Assembly: GCA_044359955.1 (NCBI GenBank)
Contig: JBIKLF010000011.1
Location: 1 to 64,000, forward strand
Reading direction: 5' to 3'
From: JACTMZ01 sp044359955
Lineage (GTDB): Bacteria; Verrucomicrobiota; Verrucomicrobiia; Chthoniobacterales; JACTMZ01
Length of the DNA: 64,000 bases
Part shown: one piece after another, positions 43,696 through 50,538 of the stretch
Layout: every line of letters starts with the position of its first letter
Numbering within the stretch: position 1 is the first letter of the stretch
Program-made: the position numbers and the translations under genes
Notes under the pieces: model-generated
The model's database searches: none
What the model was told of the DNA's origin: nothing
The model's input: the letters and a program-made list of their open reading frames with translations, nothing else

Positions 43696-43772
43696 TTGTA
43701 GCGGCGCGTCTATGACCGCCGCAACCTTCGCTTGGCAAAGGAATGCACCGACGCTCGCAGAGCGCCGCTACA
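43696..43772. repeat. REP pair at RAYT 5' side
   Basis: TTGTAGCGGCGCGTCTATGA at 43696 and CACCGACGCTCGCAGAGCGC ending CGCTACA near 43772 form an inverted pair. The right arm contains the stop codon of the chitosanase-like gene read on the minus strand. Confidence 0.75.
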
Positions 43773-45075
43773 CCTCCGGGGAAACGCCCGGGGACGCCTC
43801 CGGCCGAGGCGACTCCGCCGCCGGCGATGGCGACGGGCTCGCAGCTGGCACCTCTTCCGGCCAAGGCGGCACGATATTCTCCCAATGATGCAATGGTGCG
43901 TCGGGCACACCGATTTCGGCCAGGAGTTCCGTGCAACGCGCATGCCATCTTTCCAAATCCGGAGCGGAGCGCTTTTCCTCCGCCGAACCGGGGAAGACGA
44001 GATAGGTCACGGCCAGATCACTGACCGGACGCGCCAGCGGCGTGCCCGTTTTGCGGATCTCATCGCAAAGACGCAGCGAGGCCTCACCCACTTTGTAGGA
44101 AGGACCCGCGTCACCCACAATCGACGGATACATTTTGTCCCCGTGAATAACGACCGCATAGTCCCCGACTTTCGGCACCTCCGCACCTTCACCCCGCATC
44201 ATGAACCCCGGCAGCACAATCGTCGGGTCCGTCTTGCTGATGAGAAAACTCGCACTTTTCAGATCGGCAATCTGACGTTTGGACGCCGCGATGCGGTCGG
44301 TCAACTCCTGCCGCCGCACCTCCTTCGTGTCGGGCTTGGCCAATTCCGCTTCCTCCTCGGCCATGCGCTCCTCGAACCTTTTGATGAAAGGATTCGGACG
44401 GTCCGTCGTCTTCGGCCAACGGTAACTGGTCTGCGGCTGGAAGAACTGACCCGAACCGTCCACCTCGACATTACGGTCGCCATCGGAGCCATCCACATTC
44501 ACATCCATATCGCCCTGCACGAAGAGTGCGCGCCGTCCGGTCTCGGCATGCTTGAGCTGCAGAATGGTGTCGCAATCGTAAAAATTATGACGCGAAAGGA
44601 TCTGCTCGATTTTTTCCAAACGCCCCTTCAGCCAATCGAGCTTCAGGTCATAAATTTTCCCGTAATCCGGCGAAACCCGCGCGGATTCCAGCAAGAGCGG
44701 CAGCGACGGCAATAATTCCGGCAGACGCGCATTGGCCACCTGCACATCTTCCAACGAGGTCGCCGGGCGCGGGACACGGATTTTGAGGTTCAACTCAAGA
44801 CGGTAAGAGTTGTCGACCTCACGGTCGCGGGCCGCCGTATCCCCGGGAGACGTCTCGACCTTCCACTCGTATTGCAGCCCGTTGAAAATCATCCCGGTCT
44901 CCATCGGCTTGCGCGGCACAAAGGGCGTCGGGGTCGGCGTGGGCGGCGGCACCGGGGTCGGCACCGGAGTGGGTGACGGCGTGGGGGTCGGAGGCGGCGG
45001 TGGAGGGGCGGACGGACCGCAACCGGCCAGAGCCAAACCCACCCATGCCATTACTCCGGAACGTCGCCAGGTCAT
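43768..45075 (-). CDS. Lipoprotein with glycoside hydrolase family 75-like domain
   Basis: A 435-residue protein. A lipobox LALAGC near residues 14-19 makes it a lipoprotein, followed by a long Pro/Thr-rich spacer (TPTPSPTPVPTPVPPPTP). Residues about 60-180 are an unidentified region, about 225-265 a coiled coil (ERMAEEEAELAKPD), and the C-terminal 150 residues match GH75 chitosanase-like domains: DYAVVIHGDKMYPSIVGDAG, then YKVGEASLRLCDEI and VTYLVFPGSAEEK. The tail is Pro/Ser-rich. It may act on chitosan or peptidoglycan-like glycans at the outer membrane. The stop codon lies in a REP. Confidence 0.72.
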   Translation of the reverse strand: MTWRRSGVMAWVGLALAGCGPSAPPPPPPTPTPSPTPVPTPVPPPTPTPTPFVPRKPMETGMIFNGLQYEWKVETSPGDTAARDREVDNSYRLELNLKIRVPRPATSLEDVQVANARLPELLPSLPLLLESARVSPDYGKIYDLKLDWLKGRLEKIEQILSRHNFYDCDTILQLKHAETGRRALFVQGDMDVNVDGSDGDRNVEVDGSGQFFQPQTSYRWPKTTDRPNPFIKRFEERMAEEEAELAKPDTKEVRRQELTDRIAASKRQIADLKSASFLISKTDPTIVLPGFMMRGEGAEVPKVGDYAVVIHGDKMYPSIVGDAGPSYKVGEASLRLCDEIRKTGTPLARPVSDLAVTYLVFPGSAEEKRSAPDLERWHARCTELLAEIGVPDAPLHHWENIVPPWPEEVPAASPSPSPAAESPRPEASPGVSPEV

Positions 45076-45172
45076 CCCGGTATCACGTCATGCCCGCCGC
45101 ACCTCTGTCCAGCCGAACCGGAGATTTTTTGCGGGACGCCCGCCACTTTCGTGATATTTTTACCCTCAGTCA

Positions 45173-45246
45173 CGGGCTGTGGCTCAGCTTGGTAGAGCGC
45201 TTGAATGGGGTTCAAGAGGTCCCGGGTTCAAATCCCGGCAGCCCGA
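45173..45246 (+). tRNA. tRNA-Pro (anticodon GGG)
   Basis: A full cloverleaf folds: acceptor CGGGCTG with CAGCCCG plus discriminator A, D arm GCTC/GAGC, anticodon stem CTTGA/TCAAG with loop ATGGGGT (anticodon GGG), and T arm CCGGG-TTCAAAT-CCCGG. No 3' CCA is encoded. The 3' half is repeated downstream four times, marking this tRNA as an integration or rearrangement hot spot. Confidence 0.93.
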
Positions 45247-45266
45247 TTATTCAAAAACTCGGAAGA

Positions 45267-45313
45267 GCGGTCGCCGCGGCGACAGGTCCCGGGTTCAAAT
45301 CCCGGCAGCCCGA
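45267..45313 (+). repeat. tRNA-Pro 3' end repeat, copy 1
   Basis: GCGGTCGCCGCGGCGACAGG followed by TCCCGGGTTCAAATCCCGGC and AGCCCGAT. The second part is identical to the T arm, acceptor 3' strand and discriminator of the upstream tRNA-Pro. The first part replaces the anticodon arm with the palindrome GTCGCCGCGGCGAC. It starts 20 bases after the intact tRNA. Confidence 0.85.
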
Positions 45314-45337
45314 TATTCCGAAACAGCGACAAAAACC

Positions 45338-45664
45338 ATGAACCCGCACTCGGCCATCGACGCGCGCTCGCTCGACATGGACCGGCTCATAGCCCAGCGC
45401 CTGCGGGAGAACCCAGCTGTTTTGGACAAAGCGCGCAGTGTTTTGGCGAAATGGATGACATCGTGCGACGCCAGCGTGCGCCCGGTCTTTGAAGAGTGGC
45501 GCGTTATTCTGGACGGCCCGATATCGGGAGTATTCGCCGTGCTGGAGGGTGTCGACGAAAGGTCAATGCGCCTGCGCCAATCGAGCCCCTTTTGCGGGAT
45601 CCTCACCCCGGCCGAACGCACGGCCATCTTGATGTCACATCGGCATGACCAGAGAGCAGCTTGA
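45338..45664 (+). CDS. Possible antitoxin paired with nucleotidyltransferase
   Basis: A 108-residue protein starting 24 bases after the tRNA 3' repeat. It is mostly helical and rich in Arg and Leu (LIAQRLRENPAVLDKARSVL, WKMTS region, VFEEWRVILDGPISG), ending with a conserved-looking LRQSSPFCGILTPAER. Similar short proteins precede nucleotidyltransferase genes in other bacteria. The gene overlaps the next one by 20 bases. An antitoxin role is inferred from that pairing and from the toxin-antitoxin rich surroundings. Confidence 0.6.
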   Translation: MNPHSAIDARSLDMDRLIAQRLRENPAVLDKARSVLAKWMTSCDASVRPVFEEWRVILDGPISGVFAVLEGVDERSMRLRQSSPFCGILTPAERTAILMSHRHDQRAA

Positions 45665-46184
45665 GCATATCGTGCGCGCCGCGGCGGCCAATGCCGACAC
45701 GGATGAAATCGTGGTGGTTGGCAGCCAGGCTCTCCTCGGGTCGGTGCCACAACCAAGGCAAGAGGTCCTTGTCCGCTCGATGGAAGCGGATGTTTTTCCG
45801 CTTAAATTTCCCGAGCGTTCCATCCTGATCGACGGCGCAATCGGAGAGAAATCCATCTTCCACGAATCGTTCGGTTACTACGCCCATGGCGTAACGCCCG
45901 AAACGGCGATCCTTCCAGAGGGATGGCAGGGCCGCCTCGTTCCGGTGCGCAACGAAAACACACGTGGCTGCACCGGTTGGTGCTTGGATTTGCATGACTT
46001 GGCAGTGAGCAAACTCGCCGCGGGCCGCGAGAAAGACATGGAATTCATCCATGGGATGTGGCTCGAGGAACTGATAGACCCGGCAACACTCCGCAACCGG
46101 ATCAAGGCGACGCCATTCCCAACCTCGGAGCACGCCGAGGCTGCAGCGTCCCGCTGCGAGAAACTGCTGCTATCGGGAGAATGA
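45645..46184 (+). CDS. DUF6036-like nucleotidyltransferase
   Basis: A 179-residue protein with a minimal nucleotidyltransferase core: EIVVVGSQALLGSV near residue 23 (the GSxA/L strand-turn), then SMEADVFPLK with the catalytic acidic residue near 45, and DLHDLAVSKLAAGREKDMEF near 115, the segment typical of AbiEii/DUF6036 proteins. Such enzymes act as toxins in two-gene systems, for instance by modifying tRNA. Its TGA ends at the first base of tRNA 3' repeat copy 2, so the pair exactly fills the space between two repeats. Confidence 0.72.
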   Translation: MTREQLEHIVRAAAANADTDEIVVVGSQALLGSVPQPRQEVLVRSMEADVFPLKFPERSILIDGAIGEKSIFHESFGYYAHGVTPETAILPEGWQGRLVPVRNENTRGCTGWCLDLHDLAVSKLAAGREKDMEFIHGMWLEELIDPATLRNRIKATPFPTSEHAEAAASRCEKLLLSGE

Positions 46185-46233
46185 GCGGTCGCCGCGGCGA
46201 CAGGTCCCGGGTTCAAATCCCGGCAGCCCGATT
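46185..46233 (+). repeat. tRNA-Pro 3' end repeat, copy 2
   Basis: Identical to copy 1 over GCGGTCGCCGCGGCGACAGG and the following TCCCGGGTTCAAATCCCGGC AGCCCGAT, then TATCCGAA versus ATTCCGAA. It begins directly at the stop of the nucleotidyltransferase gene. The 150 bases after it show no gene until the PEP-CTERM gene. Confidence 0.85.
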
Positions 46234-46387
46234 ATCCGAAGCTTGGGGAATCTTCTTTGATCTGAAAAGGTTCGCGGAGGGATGCGGGGAAGCTGGGCTG
46301 GGCTGGTCGCTACGGAATAGCTCTACGGAACTTCGGAAATGGGGAGTTGACTGATTTAGGCAGTGAGAGGAGCTTCACCAAGCCTGT

Positions 46388-47347
46388 ATGAAACAGCTTA
46401 TCCCCATTCTTACCATTACGGCACTCCTCTCTTCATCCGTTGGAACAGCTAAGGCAACTGATTGGGACAGCATCCTATCCTATAAACATTACTATGACCC
46501 TACACCAAATCTAATTGCATGGCAGGCTAATACCACTATCGGAGGATTGAGCAATCCCACATCCGTTGGGGACTCAACAACTTGGTCATTTGGTCAGGTG
46601 GTTAATGGTCAATGGGAGGGTACAGCCGTGGGAAATATAGCGGTTGGTACCAACATAGTAAGCCAAATGAACTTTAGTTTAAGCGGCAGAATTAATGCTG
46701 ATGGGGCATGGCAGATATTATTTACGGATACTAACGAACGTGTAAGTATAGGAGTCGGCGTGATGGAGCTTGTAAATGGGGTTTGGATGCCACTTGCTCA
46801 AACAATTGGCAATCCAACTTTGGTTCTTGCTCACTGGGCTTACAACATTCCATATGACCCCAGTATTACAACGCCTCCGCCCGCAACTGACTATGTGACA
46901 TATCCAAGTGTTACATCTGATAGTTATAGTTGGATCATTGGATCTACTTGGAGCATACAGAATTCAGCATTATTTGGTACAAGTGATCCAGGCAGATTAA
47001 CTTTTTCGGGTTTTAATAATGGCCATATGTGGGGATCTGGCACTGGACCCTCCAATAGTACAGTGACGAGTTTTACAACCCTAGGGACTGTAACTCCAAC
47101 GGGTAATGTCTTGCTGGGCTTTTTACATGACACAAACATGTCTGCGATGTGGGGAACAATTGACACGAATGCCGCTTCTCTTTCGGTTATGAATATAGCA
47201 GACTATGGCTTTGGAACTACTAATGGCACCTCAAATGGTGATAGCGCGACATTAACATTGGAATCTGTCCCCGAGCCCTCCACGTACGCACTCCTTCTTC
47301 TCAGCGGAGCAGCTTCGCTTTGGGCTTTAAAGCGCCGCAAACGCTAA
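46388..47347 (+). CDS. PEP-CTERM protein of low GC content
   Basis: A 319-residue secreted protein. The signal peptide is ILTITALLSSSVGTAKA, the middle is rich in Gly, Thr, Asn and Trp with no recognised domain (choice-of-anchor type look), and the end is the sorting tail SVPEPSTYALLLLSGAASL with KRRKR. Its DNA is far richer in A and T than every neighbour (third positions often T or A), a sign of recent transfer. It sits between tRNA 3' repeat copies 2 and 3. Function unknown. Confidence 0.8.
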   Translation: MKQLIPILTITALLSSSVGTAKATDWDSILSYKHYYDPTPNLIAWQANTTIGGLSNPTSVGDSTTWSFGQVVNGQWEGTAVGNIAVGTNIVSQMNFSLSGRINADGAWQILFTDTNERVSIGVGVMELVNGVWMPLAQTIGNPTLVLAHWAYNIPYDPSITTPPPATDYVTYPSVTSDSYSWIIGSTWSIQNSALFGTSDPGRLTFSGFNNGHMWGSGTGPSNSTVTSFTTLGTVTPTGNVLLGFLHDTNMSAMWGTIDTNAASLSVMNIADYGFGTTNGTSNGDSATLTLESVPEPSTYALLLLSGAASLWALKRRKR

Positions 47348-47582
47348 ACAGCTTCCAAAAGTCTCCTTCACGAAATCCTCAAAGCAAAAAGCAGACTCAT
47401 TCTGCTGAATCTTTCTGACGATCTTCCGCTTTACGGAACCCAAAGACTCCTTCTGCCTCAGTCGGTAAACGAGTTCGATGTCGAGGTAACCCTTTGCATC
47501 AACATCTCGAAGGAGTAGTTGAAGATTCTTCGGATCTCTCGGAAGGATGAGACCGTTTTGGATGTAGTCAGATTGAGCAGAG
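47348..47582 (-). pseudogene. Open remnant beside mazF
   Basis: A minus-strand frame with protein-like text but no start codon: NGLILPRDPKNLQLLLRDVD, then VYRLRQKESLGSVKRKI and NESAFCFEDFVKETFG. It runs into the end of the PEP-CTERM gene. It may be the tail of a lost gene. No family recognised. Confidence 0.3.
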
Positions 47583-47900
47583 TTATTTCTCGAACATCTC
47601 ACCGAGAACACTGAGCACGCGGTCTGAAGCCGAAGGCGAGAGCCGTCCCAGTTTTTTGACCAGCCGTGTTTTGTCCACCGCGCGGATCTGGTCCAACACG
47701 ACCTGACCCGCCGTGCCTTGGAAAGTGCAAGGCACCCTTGTCGGATAATCACGGCCCTTCGTTGTCATCGGCGCGATGATAACCGTCCCAATATGGTGAT
47801 TCATCTCGTCAGGAGAAATCACCGTGCAGGGCCTGGTCTTCTTGATCACGCGCCCGATCGTGGGGTCCAGCGCCACAAGAAAAACGTCGAAACGGTTCAC
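47583..47900 (-). CDS. mazF: MazF-family mRNA interferase toxin
   Basis: A 105-residue protein from the GTG at 47900, which overlaps the mazE stop (GTGA); two earlier GTG codons exist. MazF/PemK marks are DVFLVALDPTIGRVIKKTRP, CTVISPDEMNHHIGTVII, APMTTKGRDYPTRVPC and the closing LGRLSPSASDRVLSVLGEMF. Such toxins cut mRNA at short sequences. It is encoded directly after its MazE antitoxin and lies between tRNA 3' repeat copies 2 and 3. Confidence 0.92.
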   Translation of the reverse strand: MNRFDVFLVALDPTIGRVIKKTRPCTVISPDEMNHHIGTVIIAPMTTKGRDYPTRVPCTFQGTAGQVVLDQIRAVDKTRLVKKLGRLSPSASDRVLSVLGEMFEK

Positions 47901-48154
47901 TGCCACTCCCACTCGTCTTTATCCCATGGCGTGGAAGGAAAATGGGGTTTCTCCAACTTGCCGTCGCCCTCGCGCGCCATGCGGGCAAACGCCTTTGTCC
48001 AGCCCGCCCGCGGACGGACGCGGGGCGCACGGATGAGAATCGTGCCATCCTGCACATCGAGGTCGACTTCGTCCGTCAGCCCGCACTGCTCGATGAGTGG
48101 CTTGGGGATGCGCACCCCACGCGAGTTGCCGATCGGAACCAAAAGCGCTTTCAT
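47897..48154 (-). CDS. mazE: MazE/AbrB-type antitoxin
   Basis: An 85-residue protein. The swapped-hairpin AbrB fold is seen in LLVPIGNSRGVRIPKPLIEQ and TDEVDLDVQDGTILIRAPR. The C-terminal tail (FPSTPWDKDEWEW) is acidic and aromatic, as expected for the part that binds MazF. It would neutralise MazF and repress the operon. GTGA overlap with mazF. Confidence 0.9.
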   Translation of the reverse strand: MKALLVPIGNSRGVRIPKPLIEQCGLTDEVDLDVQDGTILIRAPRVRPRAGWTKAFARMAREGDGKLEKPHFPSTPWDKDEWEWQ

Positions 48155-48210
48155 GCCGACAACGTATTTACTTTGTAATTACGTGTCAATTCGTCCGTCT
48201 CGAGGCGAGA

Positions 48211-48259
48211 TCGGTCGCCGCGGCGACAGATCCCGGGTGCAAATCCCCGCTCGCCCGAT
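48211..48259 (+). repeat. tRNA-Pro 3' end repeat, copy 3
   Basis: TCGGTCGCCGCGGCGACAGA followed by TCCCGGGTGCAAATCCCCGC and TCGCCCGAT. It keeps the palindrome but has four changes in the tRNA part (TTC to TGC in the T loop and three near the acceptor), so it is older or from another tRNA copy. It separates mazEF from the DUF433/DUF5615 pair. Confidence 0.8.
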
Positions 48260-48263
48260 CTCA

Positions 48264-48584
48264 TCAAGCAAAGTTGATGTTACCTTCCAAACCTGAGGGT
48301 CCTGCCTTGCCAAGCAACTCGAGCAAGTGCCCAGCTTCGGAAAGTGACGAGCGGCGACGGATCAGCACAATGGGTCCGGAGTGGGAATGTTCAGTGGCTA
48401 ACTCGAGGAAATCATTTCGGTTGCAGGTAAGCATGATGGCCCTCTTTTCCGCGGCGTAGGCAAAGACCTTCTCGTCATCCGCTTCGGGCGACATCACCTC
48501 GGGGACCAACTCGACCTCGTGACCATGACGACGAAGCACGTCCGCCAGATGGCGTGGCACATCGTGGTCGAGGAAAAACCTCAC
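48264..48584 (-). CDS. DUF5615 PIN-like toxin candidate
   Basis: A 106-residue PIN-like protein from a GTG overlapping the DUF433 stop (GTGA). The first acidic residues are in FFLDHDVPRHLADVLRRHG, and CNRNDFLELATEHSH gives the later acid. This is the DUF5615 (Mut7-C like) pattern, found as the toxin partner of DUF433 antitoxins. RNase activity is expected but unproven. The gene ends 5 bases from tRNA 3' repeat copy 3. Confidence 0.85.
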   Translation of the reverse strand: MRFFLDHDVPRHLADVLRRHGHEVELVPEVMSPEADDEKVFAYAAEKRAIMLTCNRNDFLELATEHSHSGPIVLIRRRSSLSEAGHLLELLGKAGPSGLEGNINFA

Positions 48585-48835
48585 GCGGCCGTCTTTTCCG
48601 TCTGCGGCAGCGCAAGCGACTCAATCTCGGAGCGATGGTCCTCGTAGTAGGCCAGGCACTCATAAATCTGGGCCCTGCTCAGATCGGGAAAACGCGCCTC
48701 TACCTCCTCGAGGTTGGAACCGAGCAAGAAGTAGGCAATGACGTCATGGACGCCGATCCGCGTGCCCTCGACGCGAGCATGACCACCGCGCACACCCGCC
48801 TCGGAGACGATGTATCGGTAAGCTGTGGCGACCAT
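48581..48835 (-). CDS. DUF433 antitoxin
   Basis: An 84-residue protein of the DUF433 family, a small DNA-binding helix-turn-helix. GGHARVEGTRIGVHDVIAYF and NLEEVEARFPDLSRAQIYEC are the conserved core, and CLAYYEDHRSEIESL closes the domain. It is the expected antitoxin and repressor for the coupled DUF5615 protein. A second such pair occurs at 61836-62395. Confidence 0.88.
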   Translation of the reverse strand: MVATAYRYIVSEAGVRGGHARVEGTRIGVHDVIAYFLLGSNLEEVEARFPDLSRAQIYECLAYYEDHRSEIESLALPQTEKTAA

Positions 48836-48891
48836 GGATTCAGTTAAGGACAGGATCCGACCAAACGCAAGCGGTGGAGCTAATTGCTGGA

Positions 48892-48923
48892 GATCGGTCG
48901 CGGGTGCAAATCCCGGCAGCCCA
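48892..48923 (+). repeat. tRNA-Pro 3' end repeat, copy 4 (partial)
   Basis: GATCGGTCGCGGGTGCAAAT followed by CCCGGCAGCCCA. The central palindrome is truncated to GGTCGC and joined directly to the T loop. It is the last copy; no further repeat is seen after the VapBC pair. Confidence 0.7.
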
Positions 48924-48970
48924 AGTTTTCCGGTTGCCTTTCAAACCGTTGGTAATACCGTGGGTAATAC

Positions 48971-49195
48971 ATGAAGACCGTGACAATCAAGATTCCCGAT
49001 TCGATGAATCAAAAGTTGCGCAAACGCGCGGCGGCCCAGCAGGAGGGACTTTCCGAAACCGTCCGCCGGGCGCTGGCCAAGGAACTGGACAGCGGCACCG
49101 ACTTCGCCAATTTGGCGGCGCCCTACCAAGGAATGTTTCATGGGCCTGCTGACCTTTCCATGAGGGAGGGATATGCCCGTCCGCGCGCTCGTTGA
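48971..49195 (+). CDS. Ribbon-helix-helix antitoxin (VapB-like)
   Basis: A 74-residue protein. The ribbon MKTVTIKIPDSMNQKLRKRA and helix QQEGLSETVRRALAKEL form an Arc/MetJ-like DNA-binding fold; the rest (FANLAAPYQGMFHGPADLS) would wrap the toxin. It overlaps the PIN toxin gene by 23 bases. It follows tRNA 3' repeat copy 4. Confidence 0.85.
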   Translation: MKTVTIKIPDSMNQKLRKRAAAQQEGLSETVRRALAKELDSGTDFANLAAPYQGMFHGPADLSMREGYARPRAR

Positions 49196-49586
49196 CGCGG
49201 GGCCGCTCATCGGTTGGCTGAACGCGTCCGACCAATGGCATGCGTGGAGTTGCTCCGTGCTTTCGAAAGTCCGCGGACCTCTCCACACCAGCGAAATCAT
49301 CCTGGGCGAAGCCTGTTGGAATCTCGGCGGCAATACACGTCCGACCCATGCCCTCCTCACGCTCGTGCGCTTGGGCGCCATCCACCTGCTTCAACCCTGG
49401 CCCGACCACCTTGAGCGCACCCAAACGTTGATGCTCAAATATGAAGCCATGGACGCAGCCGATGCGTCCCTCGTGGTTCTCTCGGAGATGTATCCGGACG
49501 CCAAGGTTATCACCACCGACCGGGCCGATTTCACCGTCTACCGCCGTTTCCGTGCGCAGAAGCTTCCCGTGGTTTGCCCCGGGTAA
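49173..49586 (+). CDS. PIN-domain toxin (VapC-like)
   Basis: A 137-residue PIN ribonuclease. Metal-binding acids: Asp near residue 8 in ALVDAGPLIGWLN, Glu in TSEIILGEACWNL near 45, Asp in MDAADASLVVLSE near 95 and Asp in VITTDRADFTVYRR near 115. A GGGAGGG Shine-Dalgarno lies 5-10 bases before the ATG. Partner of the RHH antitoxin. Such toxins cut tRNA or rRNA. Confidence 0.9.
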   Translation: MPVRALVDAGPLIGWLNASDQWHAWSCSVLSKVRGPLHTSEIILGEACWNLGGNTRPTHALLTLVRLGAIHLLQPWPDHLERTQTLMLKYEAMDAADASLVVLSEMYPDAKVITTDRADFTVYRRFRAQKLPVVCPG

Positions 49587-49653
49587 GCCGGCGGCCCGCT
49601 TGGCAAAGCTTGGGAAAACTTTTTCGCTTCGCGGTAGGAATCTCTGCCGCTCC

Positions 49654-50082
49654 TCAGCGCTCCCCGTCGCGCGCCGATTCCAGTTCGGCCTGCATGGCAT
49701 GGAGCGAGGCGAAAATATCGACGAGAAAATAAGCCAGTCCGATGAACAGGCAAACCACACTGACGATAAAAAGCAACGCAACCGCCGGCGCGATGCCGAT
49801 TTTCAGCAACACCGAGGCGAAAAGCACCAGGACCAGCAGTGCGGCGGCCAGAAGGGCGAGGCAGACAAAGACAATGGATTGACGGATCCACACCGCCCGC
49901 CGCGCAATGATGGCGATTTGCTCCTCCTTGCCGGGCGATCCGTCCCGCGCCAATTGCCGCGCTCGATCAATGGCGCGCCCGAGGCGGTTGGTCATGCTGA
50001 GCAGGAGCAGACCGTAGGCCGAGATGAGGATCACCGGGCTGACCGCGAGCTGCAGCGCCTCGTAAAAATTATGGGCGTCCAA
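49654..50082 (-). CDS. DUF2721 membrane protein
   Basis: A 142-residue protein with three hydrophobic segments: about 12-30 (AVSPVILISAYGLLLLSM), 70-95 (SIVFVCLALLAAALLVLVLF) and 98-120. The TNRLGRAIDRARQLARD loop after the first helix is the DUF2721 signature. Function unknown. It is the first gene after the accessory array, followed by the EF-hand lipoprotein gene 9 bases upstream on the same strand. Confidence 0.85.
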   Translation of the reverse strand: MDAHNFYEALQLAVSPVILISAYGLLLLSMTNRLGRAIDRARQLARDGSPGKEEQIAIIARRAVWIRQSIVFVCLALLAAALLVLVLFASVLLKIGIAPAVALLFIVSVVCLFIGLAYFLVDIFASLHAMQAELESARDGER

Positions 50083-50091
50083 GGAGTAAAA

Positions 50092-50517
50092 TCAGCGCAC
50101 GTAAGGCGCGGCGGCCGCACGGTAGGCCATGAACTCGTCGTAGGTTACGTAACCGCAGCGTGAGGTGTCAGCGCCGTCGAAGGGCTGGGAAAACTGATCG
50201 CGGGCGCGGCGGTTGGCCTTGACGTCAGCCAGCGTGACGCGTCCGGAGCCGCTGCGGTCAAGATCACGGAAGGTGGCCGCCGTGCCGCCCCCGGCGACGA
50301 ACTCCTGCAGGGTGAAATACCCTTTGCCGGTTTTGTCATAGAGCGGATACGCATCCGTGATGAGGGCATCGGAAAATTCGGTGCGGGACAATCTGCCGTC
50401 GCCATCGGCGTCGGCCTGCTTGAAACGTTGCATCAACGTGGCATCACGGGACTGCAGTGACGTGGCACAACCGGAAAACAAAAGGGCGGCGGGAAGGAGC
50501 AAAAGGAGTGATTTCAT
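50092..50517 (-). CDS. EF-hand domain lipoprotein
   Basis: A 141-residue protein starting MKSLLLLLPAALLFSGC, where LFSGC is a lipobox. EF-hand loops: ADADGDGRLSRTEF near residue 40, a degenerate YDKTGKGYFTLQEF near 66, DLDRSGSGRVTLADV near 92, and another degenerate one near 118 (DTSRCGYVTYDEF). It should bind calcium in the periplasm or outer membrane. Role unknown. Confidence 0.85.
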   Translation of the reverse strand: MKSLLLLLPAALLFSGCATSLQSRDATLMQRFKQADADGDGRLSRTEFSDALITDAYPLYDKTGKGYFTLQEFVAGGGTAATFRDLDRSGSGRVTLADVKANRRARDQFSQPFDGADTSRCGYVTYDEFMAYRAAAAPYVR

Positions 50518-50538
50518 GTCCTCCGCAGATGATTCCAC

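Noticed and set aside
45179..45337. A frame through the tRNA and repeats reading GRRGDRSRVQIPAA
   Set aside because: This is the familiar false translation of tRNA and T-arm sequence; it is not coding.
45173..49586. An integrase gene for the tRNA-Pro array
   Set aside because: No frame in the interval or its flanks shows a tyrosine or serine recombinase pattern.
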